Position numbers and translations under genes: made by a program | The notes under the pieces: generated by a model | The model's database searches: none | Told to the model about the DNA's origin: nothing | Seen by the model: the letters and a program-made list of their open reading frames with translations, nothing else | Shown: piece after piece, positions 1-8,120 of the stretch | How the letters are laid out: the number at the start of each line of letters is the position of its first letter | Numbering within the stretch: position 1 is the first letter of the stretch | Source: CAZWCX01 sp964632945 | Lineage (GTDB): Bacteria; Planctomycetota; MHYJ01; WSZJ01; CAZWCX01 | Length of the DNA stretch: 16,824 nt | Direction of reading: 5' to 3' | NCBI GenBank assembly: GCA_964632945.1 | Contig: CAZWCX010000143.1 | Location: 1-16,824, forward strand

Positions 1-2
1 AC

Positions 3-50
3 GGAGCGTGAGCGGGGAGGCAGGGCAAGGCATCAGGGAGCGTGAGCGGG
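3..50. repeat. 14-bp direct repeat, two copies
   Basis: The sequence GGAGCGTGAGCGGG occurs at 3-16 and again at 37-50, an exact repeat with a 34-bp period. Only two units are visible and the window edge may cut a longer array. No function can be assigned, and it may be a chance tandem unit in GC-rich DNA. Confidence 0.35.
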
Positions 51-143
51 CTCACTCGGGCTCCAGGAGTCCCAACTGGCGCGGGAGCGCGCAAGTTCCA
101 CCCCGCCAGGGGGGTATCGGGTGGTGTGGGGAGAGGTGAGGTC

Positions 144-170
144 TGGAGAGGGGAAGGGGTCCCCTCTCCA
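144..170. repeat. Perfect 11-bp hairpin
   Basis: TGGAGAGGGGA at 144-154 pairs perfectly with TCCCCTCTCCA at 160-170 around a 5-nt loop. There is no T-run after it on the plus strand, so it is not a classical intrinsic terminator. It lies just before the point where homology to the ATPase C-terminus begins. It therefore resembles a small palindromic (REP-like) element at the broken edge of that gene. Confidence 0.6.
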
Positions 171-210
171 GAAAGCGCCCACGCAAGGAGCCGGACCCAC
201 TCAAAAGCCT

Positions 211-387
211 GAAGACCCCATCGCGGACATCCTCGGCCGGAAGGTCACGGCACTCGGCCCAACCCGCGCGCAACTGATCGCCAAAGGGATGATCTGGAGC
301 CCGAGTCACGGGGACACTGCGTTCACCGTGCCGTTGTTCGACGCGTTCATGCAGAGGATCATGCCGGGGGAGGAATGGAGGGAATAG
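211..387 (+). pseudogene. C-terminal remnant of an AAA-type ATP-binding protein
   Basis: The translated plus strand ends with a conserved block containing TRAQLIAKGMIWSPSHGDTA followed by FTVPLFDAFMQRIMP and a TAG stop at 385-387. From memory of the family, this is the typical end (winged-helix tail) of bacterial and archaeal AAA-type ATP-binding proteins, which run to roughly 400 residues. Only about 60 residues remain. No Walker A or B motif is present, and the frame upstream runs into a hairpin and low-complexity G-rich sequence. It is therefore a 3'-end remnant rather than a working gene. The window starts 210 bp upstream, but the intervening sequence does not continue the protein, so truncation by the window edge alone does not explain it. 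The family call rests on recognition of the motif and has not been searched. Confidence 0.6.
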
Positions 388-812
388 CGAGCGAGGTGCA
401 AGGTCTGATCGGATGAGTCCTTGAACCGAGATGCTGTCAAACGCCCCGGCCTGAAAACGCGAATGCAGTGTGTGCAGCCCGCGTTTGCTTCAACACGCCA
501 TCCTTCCCGGTCGGTTCGACTGCACCGAGTCGTTGTCTCCGCTGGCCGGCGTGCTCAGCGTCCCGGATTCCCCCTCGTCTCTCAACAGGACCACGAACCG
601 TGATCGAGGCGGTGGCTCCGGTGGGACATGTACTGACGCAGGCCATGCCGGCCGAACTCCGGATCGCGGTTGACGAATCTCCCGAGTCCAGATCCGATGA
701 AAATCGGAGAAACGCGCCATTCGTGCTCTTGCCCAGGCAGCGAACGGCTTCGGCGGGAGTTGCAGCCGTCCGTCCCATCCCGGGATCGAACTCGCGCGGG
801 ATCGACTGTCCC
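388..812. other. Gene-free stretch downstream of the LpxD-like gene
   Basis: About 425 bp lie between the ATPase remnant and the LpxD-like stop. Open frames exist on both strands but none has a recognisable motif, a convincing ribosome site or a sensible composition. I looked for a tRNA at a GTTCGATCC-like string near 785-795, but the flanking stem does not pair. I see no clear terminator for the operon that ends at 813. Confidence 0.5.
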
Positions 813-1865
813 TCAACCCGACCGCTCCTCCCCCGCCTCGCCCTCCCGCCTCCCTCGCGCGGCGCGCGCCAGGGCCCCCCAGAGGTCCGGCAGTCTCTTC
901 AAGATCGCCTGGAGCCGCAGCTCCGTGCGCAGAGGCCGCGCGGGTCTGCCCCAGATCTCCGCGCCGGCCGGCACCGAATCGTGCAAGGCGCTGCTCGCGC
1001 CGACCCGGACGTGTGGGCCGATCTGGATGTGGTCGATGGCGCCGACGTCGCCGCCGAAGACGACGCCTTCGCCTACCTCCACGCTGCCGCTTAGCTTTGC
1101 GAACGCTGCAAAGACGCACGCCGGGCCGATCCGGCAGTTGTGGGCGATGTGGGACAGGCAATCGACCTTCGTTCCCCGGCCGATCATCGTTTTGCCGAAG
1201 GATCCGCGCGCGATTGTGACGTTCGCGAAGATCTCCACGTCGTCTGCGATCTGCACGGCGCCCAGGGACGGGATCTTGTCCGGATCCGGGTCGTTCGGTC
1301 CATCCCCCAGCGCGATGCTGAACCCGTCGACGCCGATCACCGCACCGGCGTGAATCTCCGCGCGATTGCCGATCTGCGTGCCCGGGTAAACGGTCACTCC
1401 CGGATGGATGACGACGTCCTCTCCGATTCGTGTGCCGGAGCCGATCGAACATCGCTCCGCGATCGATGTGCCGCGGCCGATGATACATTCATCGTCGACG
1501 CGCGTGAACGGACCGATTCCGACTCCATCCCCGAGAACGACTCGCTCTCCAAGGACGGCGTACGGATGTGCCCCCGGACGCTCCCTCTTCCTCGTGACGT
1601 GAAAGTGCGGGGCAAGGCGCGCAACGGCACGACGCACGTTGCCGACCAGGATCGCGGGCTTTCCCGTGTCGTGGATTTCGCGCATCAGGAGGGCGCCCGC
1701 CCGGGACGCGACGGCCTGGGCAACCCGCGTGGGCTCGCCCAGGAAGCTGATGTCGCGGGGAGACGCGTCTTCGAGGCTATTCAACCCCTCGACCCGGCGC
1801 GAAGGGTCTCCCACGACCTTCCCCTCGACGATTGCCGCCACCTCGGCGAGTGTCAGTCCGGCCAT
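813..1865 (-). CDS. lpxD: LpxD-like UDP-3-O-acylglucosamine N-acyltransferase
   Basis: LpxD transfers a 3-hydroxyacyl chain from acyl carrier protein to the 2-amino group of UDP-3-O-acylglucosamine in lipid A synthesis, in the cytoplasm. The 350-residue product has the usual length and architecture. Residues 1-90 form the N-terminal LpxD uridine-binding domain. Residues 100-295 are a hexapeptide-repeat left-handed beta helix. The tail carries the family's WGRPARPLR stretch and a final helix. The HIAHN motif (239-243) holds the histidine matching the catalytic His of E. coli LpxD. Oddly, the block before it reads TIARG and KVDCL where typical LpxD has TIDRG and KIDN, so a related sugar N-acyltransferase is possible. 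The ATG has GGGAG upstream. It follows the carbamoyltransferase by 127 bp on the same strand and is probably the last gene of that operon. No lpxA or fabZ is beside it. Confidence 0.85.
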   Translation of the reverse strand: MAGLTLAEVAAIVEGKVVGDPSRRVEGLNSLEDASPRDISFLGEPTRVAQAVASRAGALLMREIHDTGKPAILVGNVRRAVARLAPHFHVTRKRERPGAHPYAVLGERVVLGDGVGIGPFTRVDDECIIGRGTSIAERCSIGSGTRIGEDVVIHPGVTVYPGTQIGNRAEIHAGAVIGVDGFSIALGDGPNDPDPDKIPSLGAVQIADDVEIFANVTIARGSFGKTMIGRGTKVDCLSHIAHNCRIGPACVFAAFAKLSGSVEVGEGVVFGGDVGAIDHIQIGPHVRVGASSALHDSVPAGAEIWGRPARPLRTELRLQAILKRLPDLWGALARAARGRREGEAGEERSG

Positions 1866-1992
1866 CTGGGGTCTCCCTTCAGCGCATGTTCACCAACACA
1901 TGGAATCGCGCCAGGAGCCGGTGCGACCTACGAAAGCCCGGACGGCCGAAACCGGTAATCGGCGCCTCAAGTCCACGGACACCGCCCTTGCC

Positions 1993-3816
1993 CTATCGGC
2001 CGGCTGCTTCCCGGAATTCTCGCGCCGGTGCGACGCTCGCCGCCGCCTCCGCAGGTACCATCACCGCTTCGCAGCCGGCGTCCGCGGGTCGCGCACGACC
2101 TTGCTGCCACGCCACGAAAGGGCCGGCGACCAGGTAATCGAGTCTTCCCTCCTGGAACGAACGGACCGCGTCTGCGCTCGTGCACACGATCGGTTCCTCA
2201 TGCAGGTTGAACGAGGTGTTGATCATCATCCCGATTCCGGTGATCCGCTCGTATTCGGTCAGGACCGCGTGGAGTCGAGGCGCGCGATCTGCATGCACGA
2301 CCTGCGGTCGCGCCGTGCCGTCCACGTGCACGGTGGCCGGCCCCTCTCGACGCATGGCTTCGCGGACGCCGTAGGTGATCGTCATGAATTCGGCGGAATA
2401 CTCGGTCCCCGGGACGGCGCAAAGGTAGTCCGATACGCGCTCGGCGAGCACCGCCGGGGCGAAGGGCATGAAATCGCTGCGATTCAAGCGTTGATTCAGG
2501 ATCTCGTTGATTTCGACTCTGCCGGCGGAGGCCAGGATGGATCGGTTGCCGAGCGCCCGGGGGCCATACTCCATGCGCCCATCGAAGCAGCCGACGACGG
2601 CTCCGCGGGCGACCAGCTGGGCGGCAATTCGGGCGGGGTGCGGGGTTCGAAGGTGCGGAATGTGCGCGTTCGCGAGCGCGTGCTCGATCTCGGAATCGGT
2701 TTCTCCGGGGCCGAGATACACGTTCGCGAGTCGGCGAGGGCGAAGCGGACGCCGCGCCGCCGCGGCGTGAAGCGCGCAGCCCAGCGGCAAACCCACGTCT
2801 CCCATGCCGGGATGCACGTACACCTGCTCCGCTCCGCACTCCTCCGCGATCCGTTGATTGCAGCGCACGTTCGCGAAGCAGCCGCCGACCAGGATGACGC
2901 GGCGGATGCCGGAACGCCGGACGGCTTCGCGAACGAATTCGACGCAGACTTCCTCGAATCGTTTCTGGAACGCGGCGGCGAAGTCGGCCGGCGAGACGTC
3001 TGCGAACGGCGCCGGAATCCGATCCGTGAATTCGTACACCGCGCGCAGGCGGTCGAGGATCGGACTGACCCATAGGCCGAAAGGCTCGCGGGTCACCTGG
3101 ATCCACGATCGGATGGTCGAGTACAGTCGCCCCGGATCCCCGCGTCCGGCGAGGCCGGTGACCTTGCCGGCGTGCCGGGAGGTCTTCATGCCCAGAAGTT
3201 TGACCGGAAAGGCGTAGAACCGACCGATCGAGTGCGGCCAGGGGAGAGCGCACCAGGGTTCCAGGCGCCCGTCCACGCCGACCGCGAGTGCGCCGGCCGA
3301 TCGTCCACCCTGGCCTTCGAGGTCGATCACCAGCCAGCGCTCGTCGGTAGGGGCGGTGTAGTAGCCGCTGGCCAGATGGCCCATGGAATGCGGAACGAAG
3401 TTCCATGCCGGCTCGGCGCCGCGCTCCTGGAAGTACCGCACCACCTCGGCGAGACGCGCGTGGTACTTCCGAGCGGACTGCCGGCCCGACAGCTTGGCGA
3501 TCTGCTTGAAAAACCGGTGCGGCACGGCGAACGACGCGAATCCGAAGAGGCCCTGCCGATTGCGCAGCTCGCGCTGGACCCATGCGTATTCCGCGCGCTT
3601 CTCCGCAGGAGGGGACCCGCTGACGGCGACGAGATCGACGTCGCGTGCAGTCATCCCGGCGGTTGCCAGCACCGCCTCGATCGAGCGCAGGGGGGCGGAG
3701 CCGTCGGATTTCTTCCGGCTGAAGCGCTCTTCCGAAACCACGGCTCGGATTTCTCCGTCCGCGAGCAGCGCCGCGCCGGAGTCGTGGGTCTCGAAGTGCA
3801 GGCCGAGGATGATCAC
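1993..3816 (-). CDS. NodU/CmcH-family carbamoyltransferase
   Basis: Members of this family transfer a carbamoyl group from carbamoyl phosphate, through carbamoyl-AMP, to a hydroxyl on a sugar or secondary metabolite (NodU, CmcH and TobZ are examples). The 607-residue product is full length. The N-terminal Kae1-like domain begins ILGLHFETHDSGAALL (residues 3-18), has SEERFSRKK (28-36), conserved histidines in PHSMGH (142-147), GGCFANVRCN (311-320) and GDVGLPLG (339-346). The C-terminal domain carries RMEYGPRALGNRSILA (414-429), SDFMPFAPAV (447-456) and INTSFNLHEEPIV (532-544). The GTG start lies only 4 nt after the TGA of the upstream kinase, with a GAGGGGG ribosome site inside the kinase end, so the two are translationally coupled. 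An LpxD-like gene follows, so an envelope-glycan acceptor is plausible. The actual acceptor cannot be read from the sequence. Confidence 0.93.
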   Translation of the reverse strand: MIILGLHFETHDSGAALLADGEIRAVVSEERFSRKKSDGSAPLRSIEAVLATAGMTARDVDLVAVSGSPPAEKRAEYAWVQRELRNRQGLFGFASFAVPHRFFKQIAKLSGRQSARKYHARLAEVVRYFQERGAEPAWNFVPHSMGHLASGYYTAPTDERWLVIDLEGQGGRSAGALAVGVDGRLEPWCALPWPHSIGRFYAFPVKLLGMKTSRHAGKVTGLAGRGDPGRLYSTIRSWIQVTREPFGLWVSPILDRLRAVYEFTDRIPAPFADVSPADFAAAFQKRFEEVCVEFVREAVRRSGIRRVILVGGCFANVRCNQRIAEECGAEQVYVHPGMGDVGLPLGCALHAAAARRPLRPRRLANVYLGPGETDSEIEHALANAHIPHLRTPHPARIAAQLVARGAVVGCFDGRMEYGPRALGNRSILASAGRVEINEILNQRLNRSDFMPFAPAVLAERVSDYLCAVPGTEYSAEFMTITYGVREAMRREGPATVHVDGTARPQVVHADRAPRLHAVLTEYERITGIGMMINTSFNLHEEPIVCTSADAVRSFQEGRLDYLVAGPFVAWQQGRARPADAGCEAVMVPAEAAASVAPAREFREAAGR

Positions 3817-3820
3817 CGGT

Positions 3821-6800
3821 TCACCGCCCCCTCAACTCCCGGATCGCCGGGTCGCCCTCGAGCCAGGCGAAGACCGAGTGACTGGCGACCAGATCTCCCG
3901 GCAGGAACGCCCGATCTCGCGCCTTGTGAAGCGCGTCCAGCGTCCCTTCTCGATTGCGCGCCTGTGCAGCGAGCAAGGCGCGCACGTACCACTCGTATCC
4001 GAACTTGCCGGAGTGTTCTCCGAGCGCATCGAGGATGGACTGGGCCTCCGCAGGTCGTCCCAGTTCGAACCTCACCAAGGCGGAGTGAATCCGTGCGAAC
4101 ACGAATCCGGGCTCTTCTTCGAGCAGGCGATCGCACTCGGCGGCCGCGACCTCGTGCTTCCCGACCATTGAGAGCACGAACGCATAGGCGAACCGGGCCG
4201 CCGGGTCGTAGTCGCGCTCCTTGCGCAGGGCGGAAATCTCCTTCTGTGCGATCGCCAGAGTGGCCCGAACTGCCAGGCGGTTTCTATACACTTCCGTGAA
4301 GGTGTCGTCCCCTTGGGTGGGGTCCAGTCGTATGGCGTGGCACTGGTGAAGCAGGGAGGCGATGTATTTGGAAAGCTTGCGCTGGATCTGCGCGAGTTCC
4401 ATGTGGATGGGGACGTACGAGAAATCGTAGTCGAGCGCGCGGGTAAGAAGTGTTTCCGCGTGTTCGGGATTCTTGTCCCTGCTGACCTGCTTTCCGACCA
4501 TGAAGAACAGGGTGGACATTCGAATCTCGGGCAATCCGTTTCGCCAGCGCCCGAAGTCGGCTTTCCAGACATCGGACCTGGTGTCTGGGGAGGATCCCCG
4601 AATGCGGTACGCAAACGCCACCGCCGGGGCCTCTCCGGTGGAGCAGACGATGCCGAGCCGCTGCAGGCCAGTATCGACGTCTCCAGCCGCGATCTTCAGG
4701 TCGGCGATCTCCGCGAGCAGCAGTGGATCGTCTCCGCCGAAACGGACGGCGTCCGAGACATGCCCAAGGGCCATCTGAAGATCGGGTGGCTGCAGGCAGT
4801 CGCGGTACAGATTGGCCAGACCGAGTCGGGCATCCCGGTTGGCGGGATTGATCTCGAGCGCGCGATGGAAGCAGCGTGCCGCCTCGTCGAATTGCGCGAG
4901 GAGCAGATGAAACGTGCCGCGCACCGACCAGGGGAGCGACAGGTCGTGTCGGAGCCAGGAGGCTCGCCCGCACGCCCGCAGGCCGTCCAGAATCAGTTGG
5001 TTGATCTCGCTCTGGCGTCTGCCGACGATCTTTCGCTCGAGCAACCCGTCCAGAGTCTCGCCGGCTCGGTTCAAGAGCCAACCGGCGGTCGAGTCCAGGG
5101 TGCGCTCCGCGTTCAAGGATCGAGTCAGGAGTGAGCGTGCCTCCTCGGGCTCCCCTCGTGCCAGGTCGGTGCGCCCCAAGAGTGCAAGGACGGCGGGATC
5201 CGGGAATTCCTGTCGACTCAGCGGATCCGCGAGGGCTCGCGCCTGGGGAGCCTGCCCCGAGCGCTCCAACGCCTCGGCGCGCAAGAGGTCGGCCTCGCCG
5301 TCCGTCTCCCCCCTAGCGGAGGCGGCTTCCAGCCACCCGAGCGCTTTGCGACCGTTGCCGGCTTCCAGAGCGGTTCGACAGAGGGCGGCGCGCAGCGGCC
5401 AATCGGCCGGGTGTTGGAGAAGTTGTTGCTCGAGATACGCGATCCGCTCCTCCGGTCTCAAGAGACGTGCGCGATGGATCGCGAGCTCCGCATGGTCCGG
5501 CGCGAGGCGGCTCGCTTCCTCCAGGTCTTGCATCGCCTCGTCGTCGTCCAGGAGGAGCCAAAGGCATTCCACGCGCGAAAGAAATGCCCGCCAATTCCCG
5601 GGATTGCGATCGGTGGCGTCGGTGTAGGCTCGCAAGGCCTCCCGCACTCGGCCGCGCTGCAATTCCCGATCGCCCAGCAGGACTCTCGGTCGGTCTGCGT
5701 CAGGGATGGCGCGGATCGACTCTGCGACGGATCTCTCCATCTCCTCGAAACGGCCCAGCCGTCGATGGGCCTGGGCGGCGATGAGGAACGCTTCACCCCG
5801 CTCGCGCGGACTCGAGCTGGCGGAGAGTACCAGTTCGGCGCTTTGAAGCGCCTCTGCCGCCGCCCCCAAGCCCAGTTCGATCCGCGCGCGCTCCATCCGA
5901 CAGAGAATGCTCTTGGGATCCAGCTTCAACCCGCGTTGCGCATCCTCGAGCGCCTCCTTCCAGCGCCCCAATTGCCGATAGATCCGAGCGCGGACCGCCA
6001 AGACCATCGAGTTTCCCGGGTCGATTTCCAGTGCCCGAGACAAGTCCGTCGCCGCCGCTTCGATCTCGTTCAGGTTCTCCCGCGCCTCGGCTCGAAGCAC
6101 CAGAATCTCCGCCCGATCGGGGTAGGTCTGCGCAAGCATGGACAAGAGGTCCGCGGCCTCTCTCGAGCGACCTCCCCCGAGCAAGGAGCGAGCCGTGCTT
6201 CGAACCTGCTCGAACTTCCGGTCCAACGACATTCTCTCGAAATACGACACTCCCAGCAACCCGATCGCCAGCACGGCCGTGGCCGCTCCCAGCCAAGCCA
6301 CCTGTCGGTGCCGGCGCACACGGCGCTGGACGCGACTCCACAGTCCGGGACGGCGCGTCGCGATTTCCTCGCCGCGCAGATACGCGCGCAGGTCCGAGGC
6401 CAAGGCCTCCATCGAGGGATACCGTTGATGGGCGTCGTGGGCGACCGCCTTCAGGATGATGGTCTCGAGATCCTGCGGAATTCGCGGGTTGTGTTTGCGC
6501 GGCGGCTTGGGGTCGGTGAACAACACCTGATGGAGGATATGCCCGTCGCGTTCGTCGAAGATCGGCTTGCGCGTGACCAACTCGTAGAGGGTCGCCCCCA
6601 GGGAGTAGATGTCGGTCCGGTAGTCCACTTCCTCCCGGATCCCGTTCGCCTGTTCCGGCGACATGTAGCGCGGGGTGCCGAGGATCTGATTGGATCCGGT
6701 GATCGTCTGGGCGGCGGTGTCTCGGGCGAGGCCGAAGTCGGTCAGCAGCAGTCGATCGGACTCTCCGACGAGGAGATTTCCCGGCTTGACGTCGCGATGG

Positions 6801-7537
6801 ATGATCCCGGCGCGGTGCGCCGCCCCCAGGCCTTCGGCCGCCTGGAGGATCAGCCGGCCGGCGCGCTCGAAGGTGATCTCCTGCTGCAAGGTCGGGCTCG
6901 CCAGCGACGCGCCGGACACGAACTCCATCGCGAAGTAGGGGAGTCCATCGTCCTCGCCCGCGTCGTACACCTGGACCACGTTGGGGTGCTGGAGGCGAGC
7001 GGCCGCCAGGGCCTCGCGCTTGAGCCGCTCGAACCCCTCGGGCTCCATGTCTTTGGTGGCGAGGACCTTGAGCGCGACCCGGCGGTTGAGTCGGAGCTGG
7101 ATCGCCTCGTAGACGATCCCCATCCCGCCGCGGCCGACTTCGCGTAGGATGGTGTACCCGCCCAGGGTTACTCGGCGCCGTGCCGCCGCGCGCGGCTTGG
7201 GATCTCCGAAGTGCGGATCGGCTACGGTCGTCTCGCCCGGCTTTGGGGGACGCGCGGAAGCGCCGAAGGGGGCGATGGGGATCGCAGGCCGGGCGCGACC
7301 CCCGGCCACGGTATCCACCTTGCCGCGACCCGCCTCTTCCTCCTTGATGAGGACGTCCAGCCCTGCGATTTGATAGGGGCTCAAGAAGCCCAGCTTTTCG
7401 GCCGCCGTCCGGAAGTCCCGGACCTCTTCGGAACGGCCGGCGGCGAGCGCCTCGTGGCAGGCTTCGACCTCTCGGGAGGTCATGAGCCCGTATTCCTGGG
7501 CCCAGCGGGCGAAGAGGAGGTCGTGAGGTGCGGGCAA
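3821..7537 (-). CDS. Membrane Ser/Thr protein kinase with large TPR region
   Basis: A 1238-residue Hanks-type kinase. Residues 1-70 form a small domain with LLFARW, EYGL and LSPYQIAG that recurs in the second kinase of this window. After a low-complexity linker, the kinase domain (about 127-390) shows GRGGMGIVY (135-143), the VALK lysine (157), HRDVKPGN with Asp249, DFG (267-269) and SPEQ. One transmembrane segment lies near 412-430. Beyond it is an array of tetratricopeptide repeats to the C-terminus, presumably a periplasmic or extracytoplasmic protein-binding sensor. I chose the TTG at 7537 because it gives MPAPHDLLFAR, aligning with MPTPQEMLFAR at the start of the paralogue, and has GGGAGG 5 nt upstream. 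A TTG seven codons earlier (7558) is the alternative. It heads the probable operon with the carbamoyltransferase and LpxD-like gene. The signal it senses is unknown. Confidence 0.93.
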   Translation of the reverse strand: MPAPHDLLFARWAQEYGLMTSREVEACHEALAAGRSEEVRDFRTAAEKLGFLSPYQIAGLDVLIKEEEAGRGKVDTVAGGRARPAIPIAPFGASARPPKPGETTVADPHFGDPKPRAAARRRVTLGGYTILREVGRGGMGIVYEAIQLRLNRRVALKVLATKDMEPEGFERLKREALAAARLQHPNVVQVYDAGEDDGLPYFAMEFVSGASLASPTLQQEITFERAGRLILQAAEGLGAAHRAGIIHRDVKPGNLLVGESDRLLLTDFGLARDTAAQTITGSNQILGTPRYMSPEQANGIREEVDYRTDIYSLGATLYELVTRKPIFDERDGHILHQVLFTDPKPPRKHNPRIPQDLETIILKAVAHDAHQRYPSMEALASDLRAYLRGEEIATRRPGLWSRVQRRVRRHRQVAWLGAATAVLAIGLLGVSYFERMSLDRKFEQVRSTARSLLGGGRSREAADLLSMLAQTYPDRAEILVLRAEARENLNEIEAAATDLSRALEIDPGNSMVLAVRARIYRQLGRWKEALEDAQRGLKLDPKSILCRMERARIELGLGAAAEALQSAELVLSASSSPRERGEAFLIAAQAHRRLGRFEEMERSVAESIRAIPDADRPRVLLGDRELQRGRVREALRAYTDATDRNPGNWRAFLSRVECLWLLLDDDEAMQDLEEASRLAPDHAELAIHRARLLRPEERIAYLEQQLLQHPADWPLRAALCRTALEAGNGRKALGWLEAASARGETDGEADLLRAEALERSGQAPQARALADPLSRQEFPDPAVLALLGRTDLARGEPEEARSLLTRSLNAERTLDSTAGWLLNRAGETLDGLLERKIVGRRQSEINQLILDGLRACGRASWLRHDLSLPWSVRGTFHLLLAQFDEAARCFHRALEINPANRDARLGLANLYRDCLQPPDLQMALGHVSDAVRFGGDDPLLLAEIADLKIAAGDVDTGLQRLGIVCSTGEAPAVAFAYRIRGSSPDTRSDVWKADFGRWRNGLPEIRMSTLFFMVGKQVSRDKNPEHAETLLTRALDYDFSYVPIHMELAQIQRKLSKYIASLLHQCHAIRLDPTQGDDTFTEVYRNRLAVRATLAIAQKEISALRKERDYDPAARFAYAFVLSMVGKHEVAAAECDRLLEEEPGFVFARIHSALVRFELGRPAEAQSILDALGEHSGKFGYEWYVRALLAAQARNREGTLDALHKARDRAFLPGDLVASHSVFAWLEGDPAIRELRGR

Positions 7538-7585
7538 GGATCCCTCCCGACGCCGCAAGGATGGGGGTATGGGGTCATACGGTCC

Positions 7586-7609
7586 CGTCGGGGCATGCGC
7601 TCCCCGACG
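7586..7609. promoter_or_regulatory. 8-bp inverted repeat upstream of the kinase gene
   Basis: CGTCGGGG at 7586-7593 and CCCCGACG at 7602-7609 form a perfect inverted repeat with an 8-nt centre. It lies 49-72 bp upstream of the kinase start and just downstream of a weak promoter-like pair. The position suits an operator or a 5'-UTR hairpin. This is inferred from symmetry and position only. Confidence 0.35.
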
Positions 7610-7615
7610 CCGGCT

Positions 7616-7644
7616 ACCCTAAGGGAAGCCGGTGCGAATTGCAA
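7616..7644 (-). promoter_or_regulatory. Weak sigma70-like promoter for the kinase operon
   Basis: On the minus strand TTGCAA (7644-7639) and TAGGGT (7621-7616) are separated by 17 nt. Matches are 4 of 6 and 3 of 6 to the consensus. Spacing and position, about 80 bp before the kinase start, are right, but in GC-rich DNA such a match is only suggestive. Confidence 0.25.
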
Positions 7645-7697
7645 GTTGCGCTGGACGGGACTCGCGGGAAGCCGAGCGTGCTCGGGTTGGAGCTGCC

Positions 7698-7943
7698 GAC
7701 GAACACCCCGCCGTGCAGAACGGGCTGATCCTGAAGACGGACCTGCACCGGCGGGTCGACCAGGGGTACGTGACGGTGACGCCGGAGTACCGGCTGGAGG
7801 TGAGCCGGCGATGGAAGGACGAGTTCCAGAACGGCCGGGTGTGTTACGAGATGCAAGGCCGGCGGCTGGCGGTGCCGCAGCGCCCGGAGCTGCGGCCGAG
7901 CCGGGCGGCGTCGGCGTGGCATGCGGAGAGGAGGTGCAGCTGA
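7698..7943 (+). pseudogene. C-terminal remnant of an HNH_2-type endonuclease
   Basis: The plus strand encodes VQNGLILKTDLHRRVDQGY followed by VTVTPEYRLEVSRR, DEFQNGR and a tail with SAWHAER before TGA at 7941-7943. From family knowledge this is the C-terminal third of HNH_2 (PF13391-type) nucleases, where NGL, the DLH histidine, the GY-VTV strand and the final W-H are conserved. The preceding half with the first catalytic histidine (usually a DAAHI-type motif) is absent, and the upstream sequence is the kinase promoter region. It is a 3' remnant oriented opposite to its neighbours. No start codon or ribosome site suggests separate expression. I am fairly sure of the family, less so of the exact left edge. 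Confidence 0.65.
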
Positions 7944-8120
7944 CGGAGTGAGTCGGCGGTCGCCGGGTTGCACCGCCGGTCCTTTCGGCACGGCGCTTTG
8001 CGCGACGAGCGTCCGGGTGACTTGCCCGCGACCGGGCCCGGCGGGAACGCGGATTCTGCCGTCGTCGCGGCGGCCGGGACGTGCGGCTCCACTCGACGAC
8101 GGCGTCCGGCCGCACCGAGG

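Noticed and set aside
778..800. A tRNA-like GTTCGATCC string on the minus strand
   Set aside because: The bases flanking the loop do not form a T-stem, and no other tRNA arms are present.
490..1488. A 332-codon minus-strand frame overlapping the LpxD-like gene
   Set aside because: Its composition is arginine-rich shadow sequence, and the overlapping frame encodes a complete LpxD-like protein.
5411..7147. A 578-codon plus-strand frame opposite the large kinase
   Set aside because: It is a complement of conserved kinase and TPR sequence with no recognisable motif of its own.
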